Below, piece after piece: positions 12,795 through 24,973 of a stretch of 64,000 nt of DNA (position 1 is the first letter of the stretch; every line of letters begins with the position of its first letter). Under the pieces are notes generated by a model. That model was not told where the DNA came from. It did no database searches and saw only the letters and a program-made list of their open reading frames with translations. The DNA lies in contig NMRB01001728.1 in the NCBI GenBank assembly GCA_002633025.1, forward strand, positions 55,105 through 119,104, written 5' to 3'. Made by a program: the position numbers and the translations under genes. The DNA comes from Notospermus geniculatus (Eukaryota; Nemertea; Pilidiophora; Heteronemertea; Lineidae).

Positions 12795-12900
12795 AATACA
12801 CTAAACATCAACATTTGAGCCAAAATCTGTAGGTTGTCAGTTGCTAGCGCCACCTGTGGTGAATGTGACCACATTGATATGAGCTGCCTATTGTGTCCCT
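12795..12900 (+). repeat. Interspersed repeat, member 1
   Basis: This carries GTAGGTTGTCAGTTGCTAGC followed by GCCACCTGTGGTGAA. Close relatives are at 26413-26518 (the same position in copy 2) and at 58975-59095, far from either unit. It is therefore a dispersed repeat and not only part of the large duplication. Confidence 0.7.
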
Positions 12901-13575
12901 TTAATATAAATCTTGTGTTCAATACTCAGTCAGTTGATGCAATACTGTAGTTTAGTTGCGTTGTACCGGTAGTAATTCATGCTACACGTATTTACCAATT
13001 TTAATCAGGAGACGTGTTAGACTGAAAAATATCTCATCAAATTTCAGATCATGAGAAAACTTGTGTAATTGTCATCCAACTTTGTTCCATCTTTTATGTC
13101 GTCTGCAGTTTATTTTTCAGTTCAACATCATCAAGATTTACAGCTGTCAACACACAGATTTGTCCCTTGAAACAGTTTAGCAAAGGAACGGTTGTCAGTC
13201 TGGTTTAGTTTCCTGTTAGAGTTTTTGTATGCACCATTCATAATATTTGCGAGTTGTTCTTGGATGTTTTACTATTTTAGCACAACTTAACTTTTCTCTA
13301 TGTTATTTATTGTTTTATGTTATACTGTAGACTGAAACTCTATTAAATCTTTTGAACTAACAAGAAGGTTTGGCATCATTTTGTGATATATTTACAATGG
13401 AGGAATAATTCCTTCTAGGGCCTACATTGTCAGTTCATACATGGGGCACTAAACTAATGGTTGAACGAGGCTGATAAGCAAGGTTGTTAACTGCAATTAG
13501 CCTACTCTACTGAACTTGTGGATAAGACCCCATTATGGTTAAAATGAAGCTTTGACATGGATGCCCCTCCCCTCA

Positions 13576-15290
13576 GTAGAGCAAGGACATGAAGGAACGG
13601 AGGACAGCCCAACTGAATTGGTGTGCAGCATCTCCAGCGTAGCTTCAAGGCCGCCAGGCCTCTAGTACTTGCTCCTCTTCATCCACTCGCATAAACTGCA
13701 AGTGTACGGTATGAAGAGGAACGAGACCAAAGCCCTGCTGTGGGAGGATGCTCCCAGAAGGCCATATTCCACAGCGAAATGGCGCCAATTTCAACAGGGC
13801 CTCGGACGTGCGAGTAGGGGAGCACGTTTTAGAGGACCTGTTGCAAGAGGATGCATCAAACGTGACATCCAGAGATCAGAAACTGGCGGCACGCGGCCTA
13901 TTTGGTGGGCCGATACTTGTAAGAAGAACAATCCCCGAGGATGATATGTTTTGGCCTAGCTGCATTAAAGATAATATATCACGGGTATTTTCGCGGGCCA
14001 CGAAAATCATTGTTTATTTACATTTTGTTTGTTTATGTCCAGTGTTTTATTGTCTTATGGGTAATTTGTTGGTGGCATGCCCCTCTAAAAATTCTTTTGA
14101 CACCAGAACGATTCAATTTGGTGGGTTGACATGTCCCAAACAGTCCAAATAACATGATGTAAACATCCATGTTTACAAACATTAAATGTAAACAATAAAG
14201 TCGTGATATATTATCTTTAAATAAGATTATTACAAACACTTTGTTGTGATTTGCAAGGATATAGTGAGTGAGAATACCCTGCCAGTCCTCCCCAAAAGTC
14301 AAGTGATACGCCTCTGGACATTTTAAAATCCCCGCTGGAAAGAGCACGTGGTGATGTTTACATTATTAGCATAATTTGTGCCAGAATGAGGTCAGTCATT
14401 CTCGTCCCCAGAAATCAACCGCGCCTGAATTCGAGGTCGTTTTTGACTCAGCGTCCTCTAGTGTCGAGATGGTAAACCAGAGAGTATTACTGTCTGTCAA
14501 AAATCGATGAAAAAAGTTGAAATATGCGCCGATTTCTTCCTTATTTTTCCATCGACCACTTTGTAGACATCGCCAGGCATCTTTTGGTAAGGCGACAATA
14601 TGTTTTAATGGTGCTTCTGTCAGTTGATGACGAGTTTTTCCTTTATTTTTTGTGCTGAATGATGTGGGTATCCCAGTCCACTGCATTTGTGTGTATTGCG
14701 CTGTGTATGTACAGTATATGAGTCATATCTATAAGCAGATACAGTGTTTCTTGGCCTGTGTAAACAGTAAAAAAATCTCAATCCTGCAAAAGTGGGCTGG
14801 TTTGGGTTATTAAGATTTAGGTTCACAAGAATAAATCATTAAGTGAATACTGGATAAACTTTAATTTATAATTGATGGTATTTTTGACACAGGTTCTTGT
14901 GGTTCGATACTATACTAGGGGACAACCGGTCCTTACACACTTCACTGAGAATGTATTGTTTTTCTATACATTCTCAGTGAAGTGTGTAAGGACCGGTGAT
15001 CCCTTAGTATAGTATCGAACCACAAGAACCTGTGGTATTGATGATAGGCCTATTTCATTGACTAAACTGGCATGTCGCATATCTACGCCCAAAAAACAAG
15101 GTAGGCCTATTCCTTCCCTATCCTGCACTAAACATACACAGGTTACTTACTATTAACTGGGGTGAAGGCAAAACTATGGGGGATGGCATTGGAGGATGAT
15201 GCAGTCTGATCACCACTGGTGGCGCCAGCTGTTGACAAAAAGTGCACTATGCCCCTTCAAGTCGTGTTTGGGTCAGTCAGATCTATAAAT
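13576..15290. other. Unique spacer between the two BTBD8 units
   Basis: This 1.7-kb stretch matches neither unit. It holds a 134-codon frame (13748-14152) without recognisable domain or conservation, AT-rich sequence, and the long hairpin at 14890-15032. No gene is supported. Confidence 0.6.
14890..15032. mobile_element. Long near-perfect foldback (MITE-like)
   Basis: Arms of about 65 bases starting CAGGTTCTTGTGGTTCGATA are almost exactly complementary and are separated by a spacer of about 10 bases (TTGTTTTTCTA). Only a few mismatches near the middle of the arms are visible. The very high arm identity suggests recent insertion or ongoing arm homogenisation. Confidence 0.8.
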
Positions 15291-15744
15291 AGCATGAGCC
15301 ATGTGTCCTGAGCCAGCGTGTGATTGTTGTGAATGAGGTCATTCAAGTTATAAGCAGGATTTCTTGAATTGTCATTGTTTGATTTTGAGGTCATTCCAAA
15401 GTAAATTCAAAATGAAGACTTTTAAGCCAAGTAGTGTTTCAAAATGGAAGAGAGGTATTTTACACTTCTTCCTGAATTTCTCCACTTCTTGATTGCAATT
15501 TTTATTTTGTCAATGTTTGACAGTTTTGAGTGTTGACGTATCTGTAGGTTTGACAGTAATGTGAAGTTTGAGAATTATTCTTGTTTTTCAGTCTAACAGT
15601 GAGTGTCATGTCTTATGTGCTTTCATAGAAAATAGGCCTACTGGTCTACTGTAGTAGTAGGCCTAAACATTGTGTCTGTTTATATTCAGTTTGGTTGCTG
15701 ACTTCCCCAGGCATCTGTTCAACTACTAACTGCTACATTCTGTG

Positions 15745-15990
15745 AGGAGCCTTGATAGCCTAGTGGTTATCACTCCGCTTAGCAAGCGGCAGGTCCTGGG
15801 TTCGAATCCCTTGTACCTTGTGCCTTTGCAAGGGCAAGTAAAAGACCCCATCCAAGTGAGGAACATAAGTAGCTTGAGATGGCTTCTTCCAAACTTACCA
15901 GGGGCAATAATGCTATGGCTCTGGCCTGACGGAAAAAATCTAACACAAATTATATTATACAAATACTGGCACATCTGTCATCACTTGTAA
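15745..15990 (+). mobile_element. tRNA-derived SINE (copy 2 counterpart of 1975)
   Basis: The A-box-like TAGCCTAGTGG and B-box GGTTCGAATCC are intact, better preserved than in the copy 1 counterpart, and are followed by the shared SINE body and tail. Confidence 0.85.
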
Positions 15991-16071
15991 ATGTTGACAA
16001 TACTCAGCCCTTTGTTTGTGCTTCTTTTTCAAATCAAATTTCCAGTTTTAGCATTGATTGACCGGTTCAAG

Positions 16072-19000
16072 ATGCCGCGCACGGAAAGCGTGAAGCGTCT
16101 GAGTATGACCCTCCAGGAGAAGTGCATGCAGGAGAGGGAGAAACTCCGCATCAAGACGATGAAGAAACTGAAAGATGACATGCATAGGTTGGTATCAAAA
16201 TTGTTTATTCTGTCTTTGTCAACTTGATCTTCCTGACTTTAAATGCAGTCATTTGAGATGCTTGGTCCCTATTGATTTATTTTATTTATTTATTTAAAAG
16301 AACGGTGCCTGCGTGTCGATGACACATTGTGGCCACCTAGTTACAGAAAATATGGGGTGCTAGGTGCAGTTCTGCTCTTGTCTGTAAATATAATAATATA
16401 TTGTAATATTTACAATAAAATTCAAGAGGAGACAGCGCCACACCAAACCTATTTCGGCGTTATGAACTACTCACTCTACTACATGTAGAATGGCAGAGGT
16501 ACATTGTAGTTTATGGTTGTAGGTTTTGTTATATGGAAGAGACGCTCATGGTGGATACTTCTGATTTATGCAATTTGATGACATAAATAGACAACACTTT
16601 AGTGACCTAGGAAGTGATACTTGACTAAAAATCTCTCCCTTCTCATGCAGTCACAGTTACTTTAACCTACAGTACTACATGTATGCCTGCAGCAGTATTC
16701 ACAAGGCCACAGATTTTACCTGATGCTAGAGTTGTTAAACCCATAAAACCTGTCTAACATATTGCTCTATGACCTCAATAGGTATAAATTGTTCTCTGAT
16801 TGGTCTGGTGTTCCATATAATTATGCGATTTCATCTCTTTTGGCCGGTATTGAAGTTAATTCATGGAGAATATTTTAATAAGGCCACACTAACTCTCCGT
16901 GGGTCAAGTTTGACAATTATAGAACATGGGTGGTAGGGGATGAACTCCAACCATGGTTTTACCAATGCCTAGGCACACCTGACCAGGGTTTCCGCCAGAA
17001 AATTTTTGAGGGTAATAACTTCTTCAAAATCAGCAAACCCCCATGAAATTAAAGAAAATGGCCCTTTTCTGTTCCTTTGAGGGTACTCACATATTACCCT
17101 GAGTACCCTCTGGCGGAAACACTGCTGACCCTCGAACCTAAAAATACAAATGATAATAACATGAAAGCAGCTTCTAGATTTGAATGTGTTTAAATAATCA
17201 GTCACAGCTGTCAAAAATGACACTAAGAATAATTTCGTGGCCCACGAAATTCACAATTTCAAAAATACAAAATTTCGTATTTTAGCGGATCACATCCATA
17301 GATAAGCCTAGATTTGCAGTTGACCGTCTTCTAAGTGCTATTGGAAGTCAACAAAGCCACAGCAGTTGTGCAAATATGCTCTTGCTTAGTAGGCAATTAA
17401 TTCCCGATGTGAGTGAAGTAATAGATTCAAGATGGTGGCGTTGATTCTCTATTCAGACACCTTGACTGGCACGACCAGTGAGCTTTAAAATGTAGCAATT
17501 TCTTCATTCCTCCCTCTCTCTCTCTGTTTCCAGTTTGTTCCTCCATGCACCTGGCGCAGACCTCACAATACAAACACGAGAAGGGAAGTTTTATGTTCAC
17601 CGTCTAATAGTAGAGCAGCGTATGCCACTGCTTCTTCAAGATCTCGGTGGAGATGACGATGTGGTCAACTTCTCACAGGTTGGCATGGCAGATGCACGCG
17701 AACTTTTCAGGTAAGCAGTCCTTAACAAAAGAGTAGGATCAAAATCTTGAAGGCCACGCCAATAGACCTGAAGGTATTGGTCATCTCACCAAACCTGTGA
17801 GGGTGTAACTAAAATGCAGACCTAAACTTGACGCGCTTCGCAGAGGGTTTAGTTCGGAATGACACGAAACGTGGTTGGGATAGATCACTGAGTATCCATC
17901 TCGCCAACATTCTTTGCACTGCCTCTCTGAATGCTCGAAGCGAGAAACACAGTCAATGGTGAATGCTTGTTTGGTTGGGACACCAAAGTGATTAAAACAA
18001 CCTTGCTAATGCATTATCCATTGAAAACAAGGCTCACTGTGACCAAGGTGGTCAGAATGTACATCACTCCATCTGTGCATTTCAGGTTAATCTATATGAC
18101 AGACGACCTCAGCTTGGCTACAGAAATGGCGGCAGGATACTTAACCTCATCAGCTGACAATACTCCACAAATGACACCGACGATGGTCGAGGACAGGACA
18201 CCACTGAGTCAACCAGTTCCAGATCTCGTCCAAGGTTTAGACAGCAGCACCAGCTCGACAGATGGCACGTGTGAAATTCAGAGTCCATCGAGTGAGACCC
18301 CTGGTGGAAGTTCCTCCAGTTACCCACCCACTCCGGTTGAGGAAAGTTTACCTAGTTTTGTCAGCGTCCCCGCCTATCTTGTTGGTGCACCCGACGTCCC
18401 GTATCTTCCCGCATCTGGCCTCGGTCTGGATTTGCTTCGGCTGTTTCTCCACTCAAAAAATGGTGATGTTGTTATTCAGGTCGGTGATGAGGAGTTCAAA
18501 GGTCACAAGTAAGTTATCGTTGGCATTTGAGAAAAAGAAATTTAATTTCAGGCGTTTTGTTGCTAAGATGGCTGCTACAACATTCAGCTGAGTTGCCACC
18601 TTGAATTTGTGATTGCACTGGTAGAACACTCTGGATCTGCTCCCGGAGTTCTAGAGATCAGCTTCTGGTGAGAGTAGATTAAGAATCGGTGTTCATATTC
18701 ATTGCAGATTCCTGCTGATGAACAGATGTAAATACTTTGAGATGATGTACGGTGGAGCCTGGGCTGAAAGTAACTCAGGGAGTGTGAAATTGACTGGGTA
18801 AGTATTGTGGAAAGTAAGCGGCTTTGGTTGTGGTTAACCGGTTTGCTGCAATGAGCTATCACCCCTGCTCAAATAAACTTTCCAGGCTCCACAATATCAC
18901 TACTGCTCAAAGAGCCCTGATAGCCGAGTGCTTATCATGTCGGCTAAGCAAGCGGCAGTTCCCGGGTTCGAATTTAGCCCAGGCCATATGAAATATCATC

Positions 19001-22000
19001 CCTGGCTCTTCACGTCTGTCGCATGGGACAGTAAGCCGTGGTGCCTTGTACCTTGTACCTTTGCAAGGGCAAGTAAAAGACCCCATCCAAGTGAGGAACA
19101 TGAGTAGCTTGAGATGGCCTCTTCCATATTTACCAGGGCCAATAATGCTATGGCTTCGGCCGTGATGAAAAAATCTGATACAATACAATACAATACAACT
19201 GGTTGTTTTTTCAGAGTGAGTCCATCAGCCTTCCATCAAGCTCTCCTCTACATGTACGGAGGTGTTATTGACCTTGACACTGACTGTAATGTACAAGACC
19301 TCCTCATCCTCGCTGACATGTACAACATGGACGGGTTGAAAGATGTTGTGTCGTTTGAGATAAAGAAGAACTTCTGTCATTTCTTCCACAAAGTAAGGTT
19401 TTGGAGAGATTAATGGTCAACGTTGTTCACCACTTTGAAATCTTACCTATCAATCCATGTTGAGTCCAGAGCCCATGCTTCAGAGACCAGCCACTAGACT
19501 GGACTGTTTGCAGAATGATGATGTTTACCGCTGCTCTTGGAATGTTTGGCCCGCACCTTGGACAATGTTAGATAAATGTAGTTAGCATGATTGCACTTAA
19601 ATAACCCTGAATTTTGTCCTCATTTTCAGCCGTGCCCAGAATGCATAGCAAAAGTATCCGATGCCCTCCTTCTGTCACACCACCACAACATGGACGATGT
19701 CTTTCAGAGGGTATTACGATGGTGTAACAAGCATTTTGTCAAGATGTGGCCAACACAACAGTTTGCTGATCTTCCCAAGGAGATATTGGACAAGTGTTGT
19801 GGTTCAATATCAACTGAACTGGTAAGTTTAATTGTAGAATCTCATCCTAAATATACAAGGCAGGAGATGCTGTATCAGCGGATGTTATCCGACCAATTGA
19901 TGGGCTCTCCCTGTGGCTACAAGCATGAAAACCGTTGCTGATCTGAGAGTCTTGATGGGCTGTCATCCACTGGTGCTGGTCTCTCTGATGGCATCTCTTT
20001 AGGATAGCCTCGTAGCCTCGGGGAACTTTGATAGCCTAGTGGTTATCATGTCTGCTTAGCAAGCAGCAGGTACTGGGTTTGAATTGTGGGTCATATGAGA
20101 TCAATCATCCCAAGCTCTTCAGTCCGTTGCATGGGACAGTAAGCCGTGGTGCCATGCACGTTCACAAGGGCAAGTAAAAGACCCCATCCAAGTGAGGAAC
20201 ATGAGTAGCTTGAGATGGCCTCTTTCATACTCACCAGGGCCAATAATGCCATAACTTCGGCCCTGATGTAAAAAAAACTAATACAGAATCGCAGACAATT
20301 TCATTTTCAACCCCAGCTTGAGCTTGGGACACATTTTACGACTTTTCAATTCAAACAACTCTTTGCTCGCATTGTCGTGTTTGTTGATTTCAGACAAAAG
20401 ACACAGTAACGGACATCATCTTTGACTGTGATAAACTAAAAGGCAGCATCCCGCAGGTGAAATGGGCCGACTCCGTCAACCACCGGACGGAACAACTGAT
20501 GGAGGCGTGCAAAGTCTACTTACAAAACAATTTGTTTGAGGTTTTAGAGAGTCAGTCATTTAGCGACTTAGGCAGGGTGGGTATCATTTAGGAGCCGTTC
20601 CAGAAAAAGTAGGTGCGTGTCGCAATAGAGGAAAGGGTTAACGGCCTTATGACACAATAAATAGCTGAAATGTACGTCTTTGCAGGTTGACAATAGTAGT
20701 GGACAGCAGTGATAATAGTTGAGGAAATTGATGACCAGTGATGATCACTTTCGACAAGTGCCTGCTGTTGCTGCAGCGGCTCACATTTAGTTCACAGATT
20801 CTTTGTGGGCTCAGTTTCCATCTGTTTCCCAGAAATTGTGTGAATATTATTGGAGCCGAAATGGTTTGATTTAGTTGTGGAGAACTTGCAGTTGTGTTTT
20901 TGAAGCTAGTTGATGATTACAACTAGTTTAGCCCTGCTGGTTGGTGATTTTAGCTGTGTGCTTTACCAGTGTATCAAGATCTTCTGTGAATTTGTTTTCA
21001 GAACATGGCGTGGAGTTTGAACTTCCTTGAAGAAGTGATCACGACCACCGTCAAGGAGATGCCCCATACTGTCTCCTGTAAGACCTTCATGTCGGCCTAT
21101 CGACTGTGTGAACACGCTGACAGTGAGGATTGTGGCTGGAATGATGTAAGCTTTGTTGTTGGTTGCAGCGGCTGTCCTTTGAATATGTGACCCGCTCTTA
21201 TTGTTTTTTGCTGGTAGTGGGAAATTTTATCAGCATTTGATTCTAAGTTTTAGATTGCTAGCATTCCCATTTTGCTTGCTTTTGCAAAACTAGTTCACCA
21301 TTTTCAGGACTTCAAAGTTTTCATCCGAAATTTGACAGAAAAATGTCGGCAGAATCTTAAAAACAACATCTCGTATTTGGAATTCACACCAGAATTTGAA
21401 CAACTTCCTTCCACTGAACAGAAGACAATTAAAGAAGGTGAGAAAGGTGTTGTCATGGTTGGTTCCTGTTGTCATGGAAACATGTTGTTGCTATGGTGAC
21501 ATGTTGTGACTAAAACCTTGAAGAATCACATCTTAAAAGTACTGTATATTGTCTGTCAATCTGTTTCATTGTGTTCAGGCCTGTTTCAACTCTTCAAAAC
21601 ATTTAGTTTGTTATTCTCACATTGGCACACACACACACGTGCACTCACAATTTCATAGATTTATCTCACAAAAGTTGGTGGCAGTTATCTCTTGTTTATC
21701 GATGTTCACATGTAGCACTGTCAGTTCATTCATGTAATATTTAGACTAATGCCTTTGTCAAATTATGGAAGAACCAGGACCCATATTCATAAAACCCTGA
21801 TAGGCTTAGTTGCCTGCTAAAAGTGCCTAGTTTGTACAGGCCAATGGACACAACTAGCAGCCAACTAGCAGCCAACTAGGCTAGCGAGGTTTTATGAATA
21901 TGGGCCCTGTATTCTAGGTGGACTAAGGCTTGGTTCATACTTCAGACGCTGAGCGTATGCGACTGAGGCGCAATCAAATTTATATGCAGAAAGCCTTTTG

Positions 22001-24973
22001 ATCTGCCCGAATTATTGCAAGACCATTCAGAGCCCCATGATTGATGCCGACAATTCATCCGTTGAAGTCTGGGGTCAAATGCGGTGTTCTAAAATTTGAC
22101 CACGTGTTGGATGCAGATATGGCATCTGAAGTATGAATCTGGCTAAACAGAGATTTTTTGTGAGGTGGATGGTGCCAGGTACGGTACAAGGCTGTCCTCC
22201 AAATACTGACCGACTCCCCCATGACATCTGTTATTCTCTCCGAGTGGAGGATGCCAGGAGCCAAAGCTGACTCCCCCTGTGAATCTCTCTTACAGCCGGG
22301 ACCAGATACGTCATAAAGCATCTTCCAAGGCAGCCATCATATTTATCACCTGGTTCGTTATTTTACCCCCGTTACAGCTTGCCTCCCCACCCCATCTATG
22401 CATCTTGTCTTTGACTGGGGTCGGGACATGTATGTGGCATACAACCTAACTGCATGGCAAACCCTGTAGAATAGACAATGTTAATGATGGCCAGAAGGTT
22501 GAAAATCCTGACAAATGCCTTGTACTACTGTATGTCCATTCTTTCACCCCATGGCTAGGTCTGTATGTAAACTGATGTTTTTCATTTGGATGCTTCACAA
22601 TCGGCTGCTGTTATGGACTAAATCCCACCCAATTACATGTATTTTCTGTGGGTTCTTCAAAAATCACCTTGTTAAATGCATTCTCTATTAGGATCTTCTA
22701 GAATTAGAAACACCTTTTTCCATGCATTTTCTAGAATGACCATGCACGGTTGCCATTCATATTGAATGTACCAGTACTGGTTATGGACCCCAGTGACTCC
22801 TCGAACTTTCTGTACAAGATGAAATGAAAGAGGAAAGAAGTCCCCTCCCAAGGGTCTTCAATTAAAGATTCGGTGACTGATAATTGCAGTCGCATTCAGT
22901 TTGAATGAATGACAACATTGTATCACTCCTCTTCTCTTCTGTTTCCTTATTCTGTGCATGCTCTGAGCTTTTGAACTAATAGAGGCTTTGCAATGACGTC
23001 ATCCTGGCGGACACAGGGCGCAGAGGTGCGAGTCGACCGTGACATGACTTGCATGAAGTGTGCCACGCCATTGTTTGACGTAACGTCATTGGGGCATGCA
23101 CGGCTCATTTCGCTGCACCTCTGCAGCATGTGTCCTCCAGCAAAGCCTCTATACTGTTTCAAGTCCGCTTGGCTGTAGCATGGTCTTACCGGTAGTTTCT
23201 TATCTACTCACTGTATAAAAAGACTCAGATTTTGTAAAATGATAAAGAAATTTGGTACCACCCCTTTTCTACAGTCATAAACACACCTCGAAGATTGCCT
23301 TGCAGAAGTTGCCTTCAGTGTTGAAAGGGTTAAACTAGACTCCCATTGGTCGGTCATCTTTGTGATATTATTTCAGGTGCTTCGTTCGTCAGTGTTGGGG
23401 ACAACAAGGCCAAAAGGTCGCCACCGAAACTCTCCAGCGATAATAAGGTGAGCAAGTTCACAAGGTTGCTCTTCCAGTTTTTCCCGTTTTGATTTAGAAA
23501 AAACAACGTTTATTGGAATTATTCTTGTCCAAGTGGTGTAATTGCTGTTTTAATATATTTCAGAAATTCACCCAGAAGAAACATGGGGGCATCCCTTTCA
23601 ACCTACCAAGAGGAGTGCCACCAAAATCTAAGCTGTCGTTGAAACCACCTGATGGCACCAGCAGCCAAGAACCAACTAAGAAACCTTCCACAGTGAAATC
23701 GCACTCGTCGAGCAGTTCTGGTGCAAAAGCAAGTACGAGTGGAACACAGACTAAAACAAAAACTGGTCAGAGTGGAGCGGTCGGCGAGAAAAGGCCACTC
23801 TCTTCTTCCACTAAGTCCAGAGTCTCCTCAAGTTCTGTGGCACAACCAACCCTGACAAAAAAGAAAACGGATGCAAGCCAAGGCTCTAGTCGCCCGTCAT
23901 CTGCCAAGGATACTCTCAATCGTAGTGTAGATAATGTGAGAAAGCCAGGTCGCACTCAGGCTGGTGGAGCAAGATGGGGTGTCAATCGTAGTTTTGATTC
24001 TGGAGCTAAAAAGCTAGATAAATCTTCTGGTGGTGGCCCAGCTGCTGCTAAAAAGTCGTTCTCATGTCCAAAACCGACCAGAAGTGTCCCAGCAAGTAGA
24101 GTGGATGCCGCGGTGGCTGGTAGTAGTGGGGGAGAAATGAGGAAAAAGGCAAAAAAATCAACTCAGGATTCTGCAGGTGGTGCCGTGGGTGGAGAGACAC
24201 ACGGCTCCCCGAGCAGCGACTCTGGTGTAAGTAGTGTGGGATCAGCTGCTGAGGGGAGGTCTAAACGTAAGGCGCGAAGATCTCTCGATGCTGCACTGCA
24301 ACAGAAGGAACCAGACGTAAGTTTGAATGTATCGATGCCGGCCAATCCCATCGCTCAGTCGACTCCTCGTTCAAAACCATCAAAATTACGCCAACCGCAG
24401 GTTCACTCCCCCACAAAGACTCGCCCACCTGGTGATGCTGTCTTGTTTAAAGTTCCCAAAGGTGGCGCCGTCAGGAAGGCGAATATTGGATCTCGGGATA
24501 AAAAGGTTGAAGCTCCGGGTGGTGCTGGTGGAATTCTGGCAAAAGATGCTGCAACGCAAAATAAAAATGTTAAGAAACGACCTGCTACAGCTACCAGTAA
24601 AGATTCTGAAATCCGGAGGAGTCGACTTCCAGTACGGAGCCCAGAAAGGAAAACTGTGAAGGCATCACCAGCAAAATCACTGCCATGTTCACCTGGCGTC
24701 GCGTCTAGAAGCAACAGTCGTCACAATCAATCCAGTCTCCCACTGCCATCTCATTCTCGCCGATCGCTGAGTGCAGCGGGGCGTCTTTCATTCACCAGTC
24801 AGCAAAAACTGGAGAAGGAAAAGGTGCCACGGAAGCCTGAGAATTTTTGCAATTTGTGCAATGGGCCAATAGACACGGGCATGAATAAAAATGTGGTACT
24901 GCCGGAGTCAGAAATGTTCAGTTTTGAAATTATGCCAGTGAAATTTCTTGATGTCACTTTTAAGAAACCATGA
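16072..24973 (+). CDS. BTBD8: BTBD8-like BTB/POZ protein, copy 2 (complete)
   Basis: Eleven exons join in one frame: 16072-16187, 17534-17710, 18086-18508, 18708-18797, 19215-19392, 19630-19821, 20394-20576, 21002-21145, 21308-21437, 23377-23447 and 23564-24973 (3114 bases, 1037 residues). Residues about 39-115 form a first BTB domain, 116-205 a Ser/Pro/Thr-rich linker and 215-328 a second BTB (VVIQVGDEEFKGHKFLLMNR, then MYGGVIDLDTDCNVQDLLIL). Residues 329-545 form an all-alpha BACK-like and family-specific region. Residues 546-1037 are disordered and Ser/Lys/Arg/Pro-rich, ending in a conserved-looking segment with CNLCNGPID. Two BTBs plus a long tail fit BTBD8, whose mammalian form includes KIAA1107/APache, an AP2-binding regulator of clathrin-dependent vesicle recycling. 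The start is the first ATG of the exon; an upstream non-coding exon is possible. Confidence 0.88.
16274..16446 (-). mobile_element. Retroelement fragment with AAAT-type tail, copy 2 only
   Basis: The sequence starts with a TTTATT repeat followed by AACGGTGCCTGCGTGTCGAT, the same body as the fragment at 9153-9206 but longer. It interrupts CCTATT, which is single in copy 1 (near 2486). Read on the minus strand, it ends in an A-rich repeat tail. Confidence 0.7.
16985..17124. mobile_element. GGGTTTCCGCCAG-type MITE with CTGACC duplication
   Basis: The ends are AGGGTTTCCGCCAGA and TCTGGCGGAAACACT. CTGACC flanks both sides (16979-16984 and 17125-17130), while copy 1 has it once near 3000. A relative is in the RPAP2 gene at 31309-31616. 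Confidence 0.8.
18907..19200 (+). mobile_element. tRNA-derived SINE abutting BTBD8 exon 5
   Basis: The tRNA-like head (TAGCCGAGTGC, GGTTCGAATTT) and body are complete, and the tail is an ATACA repeat. It ends only about 14 bases before exon 5 starts at 19215, so the exon's branch point probably lies within the SINE tail. Copy 1 has no sequence here because of its gap. Confidence 0.85.
20020..20290 (+). mobile_element. tRNA-derived SINE (copy 2 counterpart of 5565)
   Basis: This has the same head, body and A-rich end as the copy at 5565-5845. Substitutions in the B box (GGTTTGAATTG) suggest an old insertion. Confidence 0.85.
21777..21909. mobile_element. CCCATATTCATAAAA-type MITE, copy 2 only
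   Basis: The ends are GGACCCATATTCATAAAACC and its near-complement ending ATGAATATGGGCC. Copy 1 is uninterrupted at this place (near 7968). Relatives with the same terminal word are at 42355-42468, 49524-49649 and 50948-51065. Confidence 0.8.
22980..23151. mobile_element. TAGAGGCTTTGC-ended MITE with GACGTCA words
   Basis: The inverted ends are TAGAGGCTTTGC and GCAAAGCCTCTA. The subterminal arms are also complementary (GACACA then GCAGAGGTGC). The element is absent from copy 1 (near 9282). The ends resemble those of 9336-9581 and 8072-8313. Confidence 0.75.

Larger units (their letters stand above)
1522..13575 (+). repeat. Large duplication unit 1, copy 1 (BTBD8)
   Basis: This segment aligns, introns and 3' flank included, with 15291-27476. 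Similarity starts right after the n at 1521 and fades at about 13575, where the other copy meets the n at 27477. The copies differ by scattered substitutions, small indels and clean insertions of mobile elements. The part equivalent to 18522-19426 of copy 2 is missing here and is replaced by unrelated sequence ending at the n at 4701. Confidence 0.9.
11341..13575 (+). other. BTBD8 copy 1 3' UTR and downstream sequence
   Basis: No convincing open frame is present. An ATTAAA at 13342-13347 could be a polyadenylation signal, and copy 2 keeps it near 26944. A palindromic repeat at 11866-11995 is shared with copy 2 (25490-25615). A short interspersed repeat at 12795-12900 recurs at 26413-26518 and 58975-59095. 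Confidence 0.5.

Noticed and set aside
13748-14152. 134-codon open frame in the BTBD8 spacer
   Set aside because: No recognisable domain, no copy elsewhere in the window and no splice context. The second half is low-quality AT-rich sequence.
22281-22400. Possible extra BTBD8 exon after a good acceptor (CTCTCTTACAG)
   Set aside because: Exon 9 joins exon 10 directly in phase (GAA G + GT GCT), and this stretch hits a stop without a usable donor.
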